DNA of 64,000 nucleotides from Stenopsyche tienmushanensis (Eukaryota > Arthropoda > Insecta > Trichoptera > Stenopsychidae). The translations under genes were made by a program, and so were the position numbers. Positions 37,515 through 48,009 of the stretch are shown piece after piece; the stretch's first letter is position 1; each line of letters starts with the position of its first letter. Under the pieces are notes generated by a model, which searched no databases, was not told where the DNA came from, and was given only the letters and a program-made list of their open reading frames with translations. Location: the NCBI GenBank assembly GCA_008973525.1, contig WACJ01000113.1:186001-250000 (forward strand). Direction: 5' to 3'.

Positions 37515-37717
37515 CTTGACCTCGTATAACACTGAGATTATACAACACGGTTTTGTTTTAACACGGTTAATGAATTGTGTTATATTTTTGAACAGCGTGC
37601 TTTATACAGTCAACATGATGGCTAATGATTATGTAATGTCAATTTAGTTGTGTAACACGGATTTGTATTACACGATGTTTTTGTGGAGCTATATGACCGT
37701 GTTATACGAGGCCAAGG
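37515..37717. mobile_element. Tigger-like MITE
   Basis: The left end CTTGACCTCGTATAACAC is mirrored at the right by GTGTTATACGAGGCCAAGG. The interior has repeated AACACGG / ACACGG motifs typical of Tigger termini. There is no coding and no clear target duplication, so exact ends are approximate. Confidence 0.6.
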
Positions 37718-37719
37718 TG

Positions 37720-39546
37720 GATTTGAGCTATTTATGCGAGATCGGATCTTAATTGAAAATATCCTGCTTATTTATCATAGATTTGTAGCGATCTATAGGT
37801 AATAGTATATACACCGCCTTTGCGGGGTGCTGACCTTATGCAATAGTTCATCAACTTTATAAAACAATTAAGCAAAGATAGAATTTTTTAAAACCTACAA
37901 AAAGCAACCCATTACTAATTGCTCATAAAAACAGACTAAACAAACATTGGCCATATAATCGCTTCTAGGAAACGACTTTGATTGCATGTGAGCAATTATG
38001 AATTTATTTGACTGAGTAAGTGTGTTTATGGGAGTTTTAAACATTCAAGGAAATGTGCATATACAAACATATCATACTTATTTCATAATTCTAAAGAAAT
38101 TGCTTGCTTAAAAATTCCTCGGAAAAATCTGATGTATATATTGTTTTATTTCTAAATATGTCCTTATTTAGCTTAATTAAATATCATCGATTCAATCGAA
38201 GTCAATCTGAACGATTGATAAATAATTTGCAACATAAATAACCCTGTATTAATTTAGGTTTTACCTTATAATTCAGACAAATTTAAAAAGGCTTATGTTA
38301 ATATAAGTTTGAAATTAAATGTACTTTTTATTTATGCTTGGAATTTCTTATTTAAAACATGTTTTTCATATCAAAAGGATGATATTATTAAACAAATATA
38401 TCGACTGTATAACGTCATACATTAAGGATAATCATTAAACATCCTACGATCAACTCTATAAAAAAAATATAGCCTTTACGAATTAATGCAAGTTTTTAAT
38501 GACATCTTTAACATTCTTATTGATGAATACTCGAATTATATAAATTATAAGCAGTCATCTATTTGCACCTTGAGAATTAACATGTTAATCGTTGAACTTA
38601 TTTATGCCAAAGCTAATTAATGTTGAAATCTGGTTTTGAGCAATGGTCCTGTCCACCATGGATATCAATGATGTTCTGCGTTTTTTCGTCGTGAATCCGT
38701 CATGACAATAAGTCGCAATCATCATATTCTTGGAATACATGTAAATTTATATTCTGGAAACATGACGAAGTTAAATAAACATGTCTGCAGTTAACTGGTT
38801 CTCATGGATGCCGATGACGCTTCGTGCTAATATCCGTCTGCTTAAATTTTTTCGCTCAAATCTTTCTCGACGACTGCCTTGAATGACCTGAAATGAATGG
38901 GTAATTCTTGTGTGTTCAACAATAAAATTCATATTTTACCTTGTTGTCATTGAGTCAACAAAATATACTAATATAAATGCAATTTTATTTGTTTCCTTGA
39001 TGAAGATGTTGTAAAGATGGCGATAAAATGGATGAACAGCGAAATTAAATAAATTGCATCTCACAAGTACGTATTGGTACTCATCACACTACATGTGCAT
39101 ATCCATGCATATACTCGTTATTATACGTGCATGTGAATTAAATAAGACTTGCTTGCGTTTATCTGGCGGTACTTAACACATTGGTTACGGAGACATAAAT
39201 AGAAATACATTTTTCAACAAATTTATTTTTGAAACATGACAATTATTATTGATTGTCGAGGCATTTTTTTCAAAAAGCGATGCTCATACATAATATAGTT
39301 TATTGTTTATTTTGTAGATAATTTATGATTCCACACTATTCCTTGAAGATTTTCGAATTTTAAAAAATATTACATCGTTAAACGACACATAATAACCAAA
39401 CAAATGCAGTAAACCGCATAACTTCAAATCAATCGCATAAAAAAACTTTGCGAAGATTAACCAATAATTTTATACGCAGTTTGTGATATAGAGACATGCT
39501 GTTCTTAAGCTCGCACTGGAATTTGAAAGCTCGTTCAGAATTTGAG
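37720..39546. other. Non-coding stretch
   Basis: Long A+T-rich DNA. A slightly GC-richer block at 38640-38900 carries a 54-codon minus-strand frame without motifs. Confidence 0.4.
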
Positions 39547-40060
39547 TCATGTACAATAAATAGATTGACTAGTTTCTTGTAAAATTTTTAATTTAAGGAA
39601 GGCAAGAGTTTCTTCCACTTCAATATCGTCTTCTGTTTCTTTGCTGCCATATAACACCAAACCAATAATAACCTCAAGCAATTCATCGACATCATTTTGA
39701 GAAAAAATATCAAAGCCTTCTCCACCAAGTTGATTTGCCAAAGTACTGATTTTAGCTGACAATGTCGAAATTTTTATTATTTCGCCATCTGTAACACGTT
39801 CGTGCCAAACTGCTTTACAACAAGAATTTAAAGTGTGTGAAGTAATCTGAGATACCTGAAACATTATTTATACAGTCCAAAATTGAAAACTTTTTCCAAA
39901 CTTCAAGTAGAGATAAAGACTTAATATCCAGTTTCTTAATATAATACTTTTTAAAAGTGAAAATTATGCCCTGATCTAGTAGCTAAATTAAACATGTGTT
40001 AGGTGAATGAAACACTATTTTAACATTTGGATGGTCTAAATGTGGATGACGTTTATATTT
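39547..40060 (-). pseudogene. Tigger-type pogo transposase relic
   Basis: On the minus strand, from 40060 downward, frames show IQLLDQGIIFTFKKYYIKKL (ancestral IQPLDQGVI-TFK-YY, keeping the Asp), then LSLLEVWKKFSILDCINNV. The long frame at 39547-39864 follows: HTLNSCCKAVWHERVTDGEI, ISTLANQLGGEGFDIFSQ and NDVDELLEVI, the standard Tigger C-terminus. Nearby CGCATAACTTCAA...CGCATAAAAAA motifs (39415-39450 and 40135-40165) may come from terminal repeats, but they are in direct orientation and do not form a clean pair. Frameshifts make it dead. Confidence 0.85.
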
Positions 40061-40527
40061 TTTTTATGCGCATACGCATAAAAAAAGCTTTGTGCTCCTT
40101 AAACAAATGAAGGATAGTTTCCATTATTTTTAAAAACCGCATAACTTCAAAAACGCATAAAAAAGATCTGCATAAAAACAGACCCAAGTGTATATGAAAT
40201 TAACCGTCATTAGACTCATGTACACAAACATATCACCACAAAAAAGATTATTTTTTTTGGCCAATGATTTTTTGTTCATTAATCAATATTGGATCGATAG
40301 TTAAATAAGTTCAATAATTTTTGGGCTAAAATTGTGATTACTTTTAGAGATATGATTTTTTTGAAAAAGTGTATTTTTACGATTTCTCCGTGAAACGTTT
40401 CCGTAGTTAATGTGTTAATAACGTTAACTTAAATCAAACTTGATATTAACTGTAAATGAATTCATAAATCAATTTATTGCCATTTTTTTTTATTAATATA
40501 CTGTTTTATTTTTGTTGCAGATTTTAC

Positions 40528-40656
40528 ATGGATATGAATTATATAATATACAACGGAAACCATGACGATGTCAAACACTATTGCATCCTTCGATTGGAAA
40601 TAATGAATGAAACTTCCAAATCTGAGCTTAAGAGAAACAATGGATACATTGTATAG
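40528..40656 (+). other. Short open frame after a strong splice acceptor
   Basis: A textbook acceptor (TTTTATTTTTGTTGCAG) ends at 40520. It is followed by a 42-codon frame, MDMNYIIYNGNHDDVKHYCI and on to a TAG, with an AATAAA motif at about 40685. It could be a small terminal exon, or 5' UTR sequence of the furin-like exon that begins at 40888 if the two are joined. The composition is A+T-rich and no family is recognised. Confidence 0.2.
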
Positions 40657-40887
40657 AATCAAATTATTAGAATAACAAACATTTATAATAAATTACATGA
40701 AGGATAGTTCAAATAATTCGCCGTTTGTATATATGTATATAAAATTTTTATGGACAACGACTTGTATGTAGAATACAATTTTAGCCAATTTTTTTTAAAT
40801 TATAAATTTTTACGGCTTGTACTTAAGCGGATAAGTACACATTTATTACATTAAATTCGATCGATTGTAAAAAAATAATAACTGACA

Positions 40888-41067
40888 ATGGTTTCCCAAA
40901 AGTTAGTGATGTTTGCCATTATGGTGGTCATTATTGTGGTCTGTGTGGGGAGGGAAGTCATGGCCATACCAGGTCACTTCACTGCAACTTGGTCAGTGCA
41001 CATAGAAGGAGGAAGATCTATTGCAGATCAGGTCGCGGCAGAACTTGGTTTCATCAATTTGGGAGAG
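40888..41067 (+). CDS. Furin-like proprotein convertase, first coding exon
   Basis: This exon would encode the N-terminus of a subtilisin-family (S8, kexin/furin-type) proprotein convertase, a secretory-pathway enzyme that cleaves precursor proteins at basic sites. It starts at an ATG in good context (GACAATGG). Residues 5-20 are a hydrophobic signal core, and an Ala-rich cleavage region follows near residue 26. Residues 31-60 read FTATWSVHIEGGRSIADQVA and AELGFINLGE, the conserved start of the furin prodomain (W-V-I-GG...AD-VA-E-GF-NLG). The exon ends in phase 0 at GAG|GTAAGA, a perfect donor, at the position where furin genes commonly break before the 'HYHF' motif. No later exon was found in the window, so the catalytic domain must lie beyond 64000 or be missed. 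The identity within the family (Fur1 or Fur2) is not resolved. Confidence 0.8.
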
Positions 41068-41843
41068 GTAAGAAATCAGCCATATTTAAATAAGCGCTAA
41101 TGTTTTTTTTTAATAATACTGATTCAAAAACCAAAAACCTGAATAGTCTACTTAAGGCATGAAAAATAAATTAGAAAGAACTTATGGCATGTTAGTCTAA
41201 TCGACTAACATGAAGTTTCTTGGATTATTATAGTTTTAGTACATTGCTTTTTTTATCAAATATAATTTATTAACAGTATAAAAAGACGTCATATCATCCT
41301 GATCCAGTCCTTGGTTCTAAATTGTTTTGCTGATAGTTGTGGTGTCGTTTACAAGTGATAATGTATTACAAAGTATTTAAGTTGTATTTATTAAAAGTAT
41401 TACAAAGTATAGTATTTTATTACAAAGCATTAATTATCTTCACTTACATAATTTATCTTATTACCTATTACGCAAGGCCAATAGATTTGGAAAGTTATAA
41501 AAACAAAGATCATCTCCAGTTCCTTCTGAAGTAAAAATATATTAATCTCTTTGTCTGCGTGGTTTTGTAAAATATTAAAAATATTCATCGGTATAAGAGT
41601 CTTTGCCGTATTTGACTGTTAATCGAATTTTGCGAATTTCAAAGCGAAATTCTTCAGCAAAATTCTCGGGAGCAATCCAATTTTAAACCGTTTGGGAAGG
41701 AATAAGAAATGAAACTTATTAATGAAATATAAGTTTTATTAAAAAAAATATATACATACTCTATGCTTAGAGAGCCAATTTGATATCACTAGCCTGATAT
41801 CACGTCTATGATAACGCATCGTATTGTGACGAATTCGTAGATT
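41068..41843. other. Start of the intron after the furin-like exon
   Basis: A+T-rich, with no recognisable coding sequence. The 41337-41534 (+) frame is of low complexity. Confidence 0.5.
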
Positions 41844-41851
41844 ATATAGGG

Positions 41852-42113
41852 CAGCGGTTCTTAAACTTATGTAGTCCGTGGACTCCTTTTTGAGCAATTT
41901 TTTTTCCGCAGACCCCTTTTTGAAAAAAATATTTTTTGGCGAACCCCATCCCAATGCTTGTGATTTAATTTTTCAAACAAACTAACGTCTCTCGGTCAAA
42001 TATCGGTCAAAATAGATCTTCTTACAATGTTTTTTGTTAAAATTTCCACGAAAAATTTAAGAAATTCCACGGACCCTCCAGAGATTCGCGGACCCCAATT
42101 TAAGAACTGGTGT
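41852..42113. mobile_element. Non-autonomous hAT element (MITE)
   Basis: The left end is CAGCGGTTCTTAAACTTATG, and the right end reverse-complemented is ACACCAGTTCTTAAATTGGG. The flanks ATATAGGG (41844-41851) and TTATAGGG (42114-42121) agree in seven of eight bases, as expected for a hAT target duplication. The interior repeats the phrase 'gacccctttttgagcaa'. No coding. It is related to 11291-12647 and to a lone end near 62205-62240. Confidence 0.8.
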
Positions 42114-42121
42114 TTATAGGG

Positions 42122-42435
42122 AATTACATGTAGTAACAATAAACAACTCAACTAAAGTTGGATATGTTTTTTAAAAAGACTATTACAGCTTCTTCTTCCA
42201 CTACTGATGATGAGCCAATGGGTTGTACTTATATAAGTAAAGATGAAGAAAGATTTTAAATATTAATTAAATATTTTATATTAATAAATAAATAAAAAAT
42301 TAACAATAAAAAATATACATGTTTTATTTTAACACAATTAAAGTTACATATTTTGTATGAAATTCGACTTACGATTAATTCGACTTGCGACCAAAGTCCA
42401 GGAACGTATCTCGGTCGTAAGTCGAGGACAATCTG
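42122..42435 (+). pseudogene. 3' end of a Tigger/pogo element
   Basis: The frame TTQLKLDMFFKKTITASSST, followed by DDEPM and a stop at about 42257, is like the C-terminal tail of Tigger transposases ('TLDSFFK' followed by a Ser/acidic tail). The sequence then ends in a terminus which, read inward from 42435, is CAGATTGTCCTCGACTTACG, a typical pogo/Tigger TIR with TA immediately outside (42436-42437). The upstream part is missing. The hAT MITE at 41852-42113 abuts it. Confidence 0.65.
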
Positions 42436-42439
42436 TATT

Positions 42440-43950
42440 GTGATGTCTTTCATGTAAAATAGAAGTAGAAAATGATCTATGCATGAGTTATATAATAGCC
42501 CAATGGTACAATAAATGTATCATTAGCTTGGCAATAATTGTCAATCGATGATACCACATGTGTATCATGCGTCTGTCAATATAGTCTAGATTTGAATGAG
42601 ATCTGTATACAATATGATTTTATTTTATGTTTGACCCAATGCATTTATAATTGTTTGATGCCAAGTATATTAAATATTACAATTGCTTTTTATGACAGTG
42701 TAACCTTGTTTTTGATAGATACCTTGGGAAATCAAATTGTGATTATATAAATGAAAAAATTAGGCCGATTGAGCCATACGTGTAAATTAGAGCGGTGTTC
42801 AAATAACGGTTTTACCGTGTTTGTTCATAAGTTAAGGTTGTTCTTGAACTATTTTTCGCTAAGCGTGTATATGGAACTCGTTTTTTTAATTGACGAGACG
42901 TATGATTTTGGCGGCTTCTCAGCAAATCGATGATTAAATATGCAATTATGCGATCCTTCTGCTGAAATCCAGTATCATAAAATGAAGCGCATTGAAGAGC
43001 GTTGTCCGATGTTGCCCAGTCGCTAAGAATTCCGATTGATATTCATACGTTAATAAGATTAAAAATAATTCTGGATCGATCACGAAAACAATTTTTTCCC
43101 ATAGCAAAACCTGTTCTGCGCTATCTCGCCGCTTTTATTTATTGTTTTTATGTCCGTCTGCAACCTTAACCATGATTTGTTCTTCAATGTTAAAAATCCC
43201 ATAAGCCCGTCTGATGCCATCGTCTCCTTCGCGGTTCCGGATACGGATTCGTCGTAAGAATTTATTGGCATTTGTCGAAACAATCACTTGCAGGAAGCCG
43301 ACGTACGTGGCCTACTACCGAAATGGTAATTCGGCGACAGGTTTTTATCACGTCTTGTGTGGTTGCATGACCAGTGGCCACTGCTGAGGCCATGATAAAC
43401 CTTTGTGGACGGTATGCTAAATCCGGTCGCTGATGATAACGTAATCAAGGTTAATTATGACGAAGAAAATAGTTCTGGTCGAATATCATGCAGAGGACGT
43501 CTGGTTGTCGCACATACACTATTTGAACATTTTGATTATGTTGTCGGCCAGGAAATTGATTAGAAATAGAATAACAACACATCTAAGAAGCTATGCAACA
43601 GCAAAGTAATAACAATATAATACTAATCATAATATTTATTCGTTTTTCTTCTTTGGGAAAACAATGAAGTCGAATGATTAAATATGACACGTAAGTATTT
43701 TGTTTATCTGACCATACAATGGAATTTCTAGATCCAATTATATTTATTACAATTTTCCGCCAGAAGTCCTTATTTAAATTGATTGCAATATTTATGTATT
43801 CATAGTAATTTCATTATCAGACATAGACGATCTCCTGAGAGGACTTGTATAAGGAAATGATTTTTTTATATGGTCTTTCGCATACCGTTAAGTTAAGATT
43901 ATTTGAATAGAATTACTTTTCGATACTATTAACATTATTTTAATTATTAA
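42440..43950. other. Non-coding stretch with GC-richer block at 43170-43520
   Basis: In the GC-richer block both strands hold short protein-like frames (for example about 43280-43390), but none has a start, a reliable splice pair or a known family. I report no gene. Confidence 0.35.
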
Positions 43951-44080
43951 TGCAAATCTAGTCACTCACAGGGAATATGCACGACTTGCTCGTATCAGTA
44001 TTTATTTTGCAGATCCAAGAGATTAGGCTTAATCTGGATCGAATCGATCGATCGAAAATATTAATATTTATAAGATCACC
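43951..44080. repeat. Dispersed repeat R4, copy 2
   Basis: Pairs with 19594-19735: GCAAATCTAGTCACTCA, AGATCCAAGAGATTAGGC, CTGGATCGAATCGATCGATC. Confidence 0.55.
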
Positions 44081-44180
44081 TACTAAATCAATGGTAGGTA
44101 GCGGATGTTCATCTTAGAATTATATCTGATCCAACCTTAATACTAAACCTAGAAATATGAATGAACTCTTCCGTCGCTGC

Positions 44181-44243
44181 GTCCACCAGATATGCGCGAC
44201 GGGCGTTTCCCCGCGGAGGCCCCGTCGCGTAATTTTGGTGGAC
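44181..44243. repeat. GC-rich hairpin / tiny inverted-repeat element
   Basis: The left arm 44181-44203 (GTCCACCAGATATGCGCGAC + GGG) pairs with the right arm 44221-44243 at 19 of 23 positions, around a 17-base loop containing CCCCGCGG. It is strikingly GC-rich in A+T-rich DNA. There are no obvious target duplications. Confidence 0.65.
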
Positions 44244-44344
44244 GTTTTCTTCCTCTGCTTAAATACGATTTAACAAGTTATTTCATTTATATTTAATAGA
44301 ATTAGCACATGCAAATATAAAATAAATAATATATATTATATATA

Positions 44345-44470
44345 ACATATCATCATCATAATGCAGCCCAAACAGTCCACTGCAGAACTATGGGCGTCTT
44401 CAATATCCATTCACAGGAAGGGGTCAATTCCATTTTGTCTGTATCATACATTCACCTCCTCATTCGCTCG
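44345..44470 (-). mobile_element. 3' end fragment of an RTE-like LINE
   Basis: On the minus strand the sequence reads KMELTPSCEWILKTPIVLQW followed by TVWAA, and it ends in (ATG)n at about 44349-44362. The phrase 'tctgcagtggactgtttgggctg...atgatgatg' is the widespread arthropod LINE 3' terminus with a trinucleotide tail. Only the extreme end is present. Confidence 0.55.
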
Positions 44471-44639
44471 ATATTGAAGGTAGCACAATCACAGAATACT
44501 CACCCAGCGGGGTCTCCTGAATGAACATTTCGACGGGCGCTTTCGCGACCGTCTTGATAGGGAGTGTGGGAGGTTTGTAAAGATTGAGCAGTTTTTCTTG
44601 GGAGACAGTGAAAAACTACTCTAGACGACCTTTTTGATT

Positions 44640-45731
44640 TTACAGGGCTTTACGGAGTTCACAGACATAAAATTAAAATAACTGAAATACGTATACTATA
44701 CGTAAAATTTTATTTTGTACCATTAAAACAATTCAAATACATATGAGGCGATTTTGGACAATTAGGACAATATGTTGAGAACCTTTTTACATTTTTTTTT
44801 CGCTTCCTGGCGAACGAGAATTTGTCTCATCTCTTTGTAACAAAGAGTACAATTCCTAAACCGTGAAACGCTTTTTTCTTTTTATTGTCGGGCCTAGCAT
44901 TTTCCGAGCACAACCATTCTCTGAATCTCGGAATTTTCTGATTTCAGTATAAAAAAATACTGATATGTTTGCAGAAAAAGTATGCTTTTCAATCGAATGA
45001 AGGTTCTGAGGTAAATGCAATGAAATATTAAACAGTTTCCAATGTCCGAGTCTCCGAAAAGCGATTCCAGTGTCTCACTGTTACGTATTTCTATAACGAC
45101 TTACAAATGTTAATATTATGAACGTCTTTCTATAATGTCTTCCAGATGACAATTGTTTGTATATCTTTCGAGATCGATATCGAAACATGTATTCCTACCC
45201 TTGTCTGTTCGCATTTGCTTATTTTCACTTTATTTTCGATAGTTTGATGACAAAGTAATTGGCGAAGCTTATCGATCTAAGATAAATAACACCTGAGGAG
45301 ATAAATATATTTTATTGATATAAAATGATCTACAATTTTATCAAAGGAAATCTTAATGTATCAGATATTTGACGTTTTTGCTTCTGTAGGGAACATAAGA
45401 TTGTCAATACTATTTTTACCACCAGACCATAACATTTATTTAAAAGCAGCTTTAATAAGTTCTTACACTTATTTTTAAATGATTTAAATACGAACATAAA
45501 GTCGTTGATGCCATAATCGCTTTACACCGATTACTTTCTGTCAGCTCCTATCAGCGTAAGATAATCTTCAATTCGGGGCAGAGTCAATTGTAAATAAACA
45601 CTGTGGATAGCATACAAGACCACGTCATTTCTTTACACAATACACAAAAAATCGATTCATTTGCTCCTGCTTTAGAAGGAAATGATAATTGGACAAAGAC
45701 TCATTCAACAAGCAGCGACGAACAGGAAGCA
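44640..45731. other. Non-coding stretch
   Basis: No gene recognised. A short echo of repeat R2 (AAATAAACACTGTGGATAGC) occurs at about 45593. Confidence 0.4.
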
Positions 45732-45870
45732 ATTAAATAAATAAACACTGTCGATAGCACAAAATATTTGGTCATTATTAGTCGATACATTTGGGCTAAC
45801 GATCTATACAATCGTGCGATGTATGCTGGAAAGCTCTCCGTCTCTGTCTCCCGAACTGCGCTACGTTCGC
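45732..45870. repeat. Dispersed repeat R2, copy 2
   Basis: Pairs with 30943-31140 in the same motif order (TAAATAAATAAACACTGTCG, ATTATTAGTCGATACATTTG, ATCTATACAATCGTGCGATG). Confidence 0.6.
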
Positions 45871-45896
45871 TCTCTGTCTCTGTCTGTCTCAATGTA

Positions 45897-46070
45897 CAGT
45901 GAAACCTCGATTTTATGTTTTCCAAGGGACCCTGAAAAAAAAAACGGTAATTGCGGGAAACGGTGAATGCGGGAAAGCTTCAAATAATAATAGTTTGACG
46001 GGACTATAAAAAATGAACGGTCCATCCGGGAAAACGTATTATGCGGGAACGGTTTATCGAGGTTCCACTG
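45897..46070. mobile_element. pogo/Tigger-type MITE with TA duplication
   Basis: The left end is CAGTGAAACCTCGATTTTAT, and the right end reverse-complemented is CAGTGGAACCTCGATAAACC. TA lies outside both ends (45895-45896 and 46071-46072). The interior repeats 'gcgggaa(aac)ggt' units. There is no coding in the 174 bp. A G10 run and a hAT-like phrase (CCCAAACCCTGGG) follow at about 46095-46145. Confidence 0.85.
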
Positions 46071-46199
46071 TACAAGAGTGCTCTTTCTGAATAGTTGAGG
46101 GGGGGGGGGTCCCAAACCCTGGGATAGTACTCCTTTAGGGGTTAACATTATTTTCTCATCCGAACACACGATGCTTCATTAGATTTTAATTGAAAACTT

Positions 46200-46707
46200 T
46201 GTAAATTTAAAACTTTTTTGAGTACGTATCTTATGTGACATAATATTTTCATGTGCATATAAACAATAAACGAATATTGCTTTAGAATGTATTTCCTAAA
46301 AAAATAATCTAAATTATATTCTGAGTGAATTAGATGAATACTTCGCTTCGATTACGGTTTTGGAAAATTTTTATTATTGAAGATTCTTATATAAAATTAA
46401 ATTTATTAACACGTAACGTGTTTATATTATTTAGTCTCAGTTCGTATCCTTTATCAGATCAAAATTTCCCGAAGGGCATGATATTGTGTTTCAGAACAGA
46501 TCTCCTTATACATAACAATAGCCTCTCGATAATATCTACTAAATAAATAATGGCTCAGGTATTTTTAAAATTATCTCAGGTTTTGACACCATATCAAAAC
46601 AAGCATGACCTTTAAATTTACCACTTAATTAGTACTGGTAAGTAATGGTACATTTGTGTTACAATAACGCTCTTATGTTAATAATATATTTATGAAAAAC
46701 GTGTGTT
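46200..46707. other. Non-coding stretch
   Basis: No feature supported. Confidence 0.4.
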
Positions 46708-46836
46708 TTAGCCGTACAAAAGTCGGTTACCTAAATCTTCCACGTCAGATTTCTCAAGGTCTTGCAAAACCTTGTTCTTCGCCTGGTAAAGTTTGCTATT
46801 GACCTTCAGCCGAGGAAATGCTTGGCCAATGAATGC
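46708..46836 (-). CDS. Candidate terminal coding exon, unknown product
   Basis: On the minus strand a 42-codon frame reads AFIGQAFPRLKVNSKLYQAK, then NKVLQDLEKSDVEDLGNRLL and ends YG-stop. It has about 45% GC in A+T-rich surroundings and an amphipathic, helix-prone sequence. A TGA sits directly before the first codon, so it would have to be entered by splicing (possible acceptor ACTTGAG). An internal GATTTAG|GTAACC could be a donor. I do not recognise a family. Confidence 0.3.
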   Translation of the reverse strand, partial: AFIGQAFPRLKVNSKLYQAKNKVLQDLEKSDVEDLGNRLLYG

Positions 46837-46849
46837 TCAAGTGTAATGA

Positions 46850-47440
46850 CTAATGTATTTTCAAAAACAATGAATTTTACATTTACAAAGGCAATGATTC
46901 AACGCTTCGTGTAGAATTTATCATTTTGCGATGTTCCATGTCAAAGTAAGAATATTAATTTTCGCAGGAATTTAAATGTTCGAGCTTCTTCAGATTTGTT
47001 GCAATTAAATGTGGGATGATAACTGCATTGTGAATAAGTGGTGCAGATATGTGTGCCACATTATCATTTAGGCCAGCGTAATTGAAAGAATCACACGAGG
47101 GCAAGAAGTTGCTTCAACGAGGAAACAAGTGTAATATTGTAGTGCAATGTATGATGTTGCACATAAGACTCAATAGATTTATTTTTAGGAATGGAGTCAT
47201 CAGACTTACTATTATTAATGTTTATAAGATAAATTATAGAACTACTATTTTACATATTAACTAGCTACCAAAAGTAAGTTAACAAAATAATCTTGTGCAC
47301 CAAGCATTCTCCCTAGAAAAATATCTAATGGAGATTACCTATTTCTATTATAGATCGAAAAAATTCGATGATCAACATCAACTTGATATTTACAAATCAC
47401 ACGATCAGTATATTTGGTAAATGGGAAAATATAACCATTT
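46850..47440. other. Non-coding stretch
   Basis: No feature supported. Confidence 0.4.
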
Positions 47441-47450
47441 TTTTGGTAGA

Positions 47451-47697
47451 CCTATTCCGTGGTTCGCCTGGTCTCCAGATCTGACACAACCTGATTTCTT
47501 TGTCTGGGGCCGTGTCCTATTCCGTGACACGTATGGTCTCCAGACCTGACACCACTGGATTTCTTTGTCTGGGGATATGTCCTATTTTGTCGCTCGCACA
47601 ATCTCCAGACCTGTCACCACTAAATTTCTTTGTTTGGGGACGTTCCCTATCCCGTGACTTGCACGGTCTCCAGACCTGATACCATTGGATTTCTTTA
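47451..47697 (+). repeat. 65-bp tandem array built from a transposase DDE motif
   Basis: Units start at 47451, 47516, 47581 and 47646, a constant 65-bp period with about 3.8 copies. In the frame of the first unit the sequence is GRPIPW followed by WSPDLTQPDFFVWGRV, the C-terminal catalytic block ('W-RSPDLTPLDFFLWG') of an IS630-Tc1-mariner transposase. Later units encode the same motif (PDLTPLDFFVWGYV), but since 65 is not a multiple of three each lies in a shifted frame. The copies differ by point changes, so the array is not recent. Confidence 0.85.
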
Positions 47698-47924
47698 AAA
47701 ATATAGAGAACTTTTTAAAACTAAACGAAGTTCAAAATAGTGACATTTCTCATTCATTTCTACACTTTTATGTGACTTTGGAAGCTCAACATTTTTTAAA
47801 GCTAATGTATGACATAATGATTTACTTAGATCAAAAATATATTGCAAAACACAAAAACAGGTATTTAGTGCTATTACGACTACTGATTAAAAAATTATGA
47901 CTATGAGGGTATTTTTTCAAAGTC

Positions 47925-48004
47925 TTCTACATATGTGTGAAATGTAGCAAAATACCCCCCTTACTCCCAAAAAAATTTTGTCGATCCATGTGCAAAACAC
48001 TCTG
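47925..48004. repeat. Terminus of the element family of 58889-59455
   Basis: TATGTGTGAAAT-TAGC, CCCAAAAAAATTTTG and CCATGTGCAAAACACTCTG followed by TA match the right end of 58889-59455 (59386-59455). Only this end is visible; the opposite end was not found. Confidence 0.6.
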
Positions 48005-48009
48005 TATAT

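Noticed and set aside
43170..43520. GC-richer block with protein-like frames on both strands
   Set aside because: The two strands compete, neither has a start or a good splice pair, and no family is recognised.
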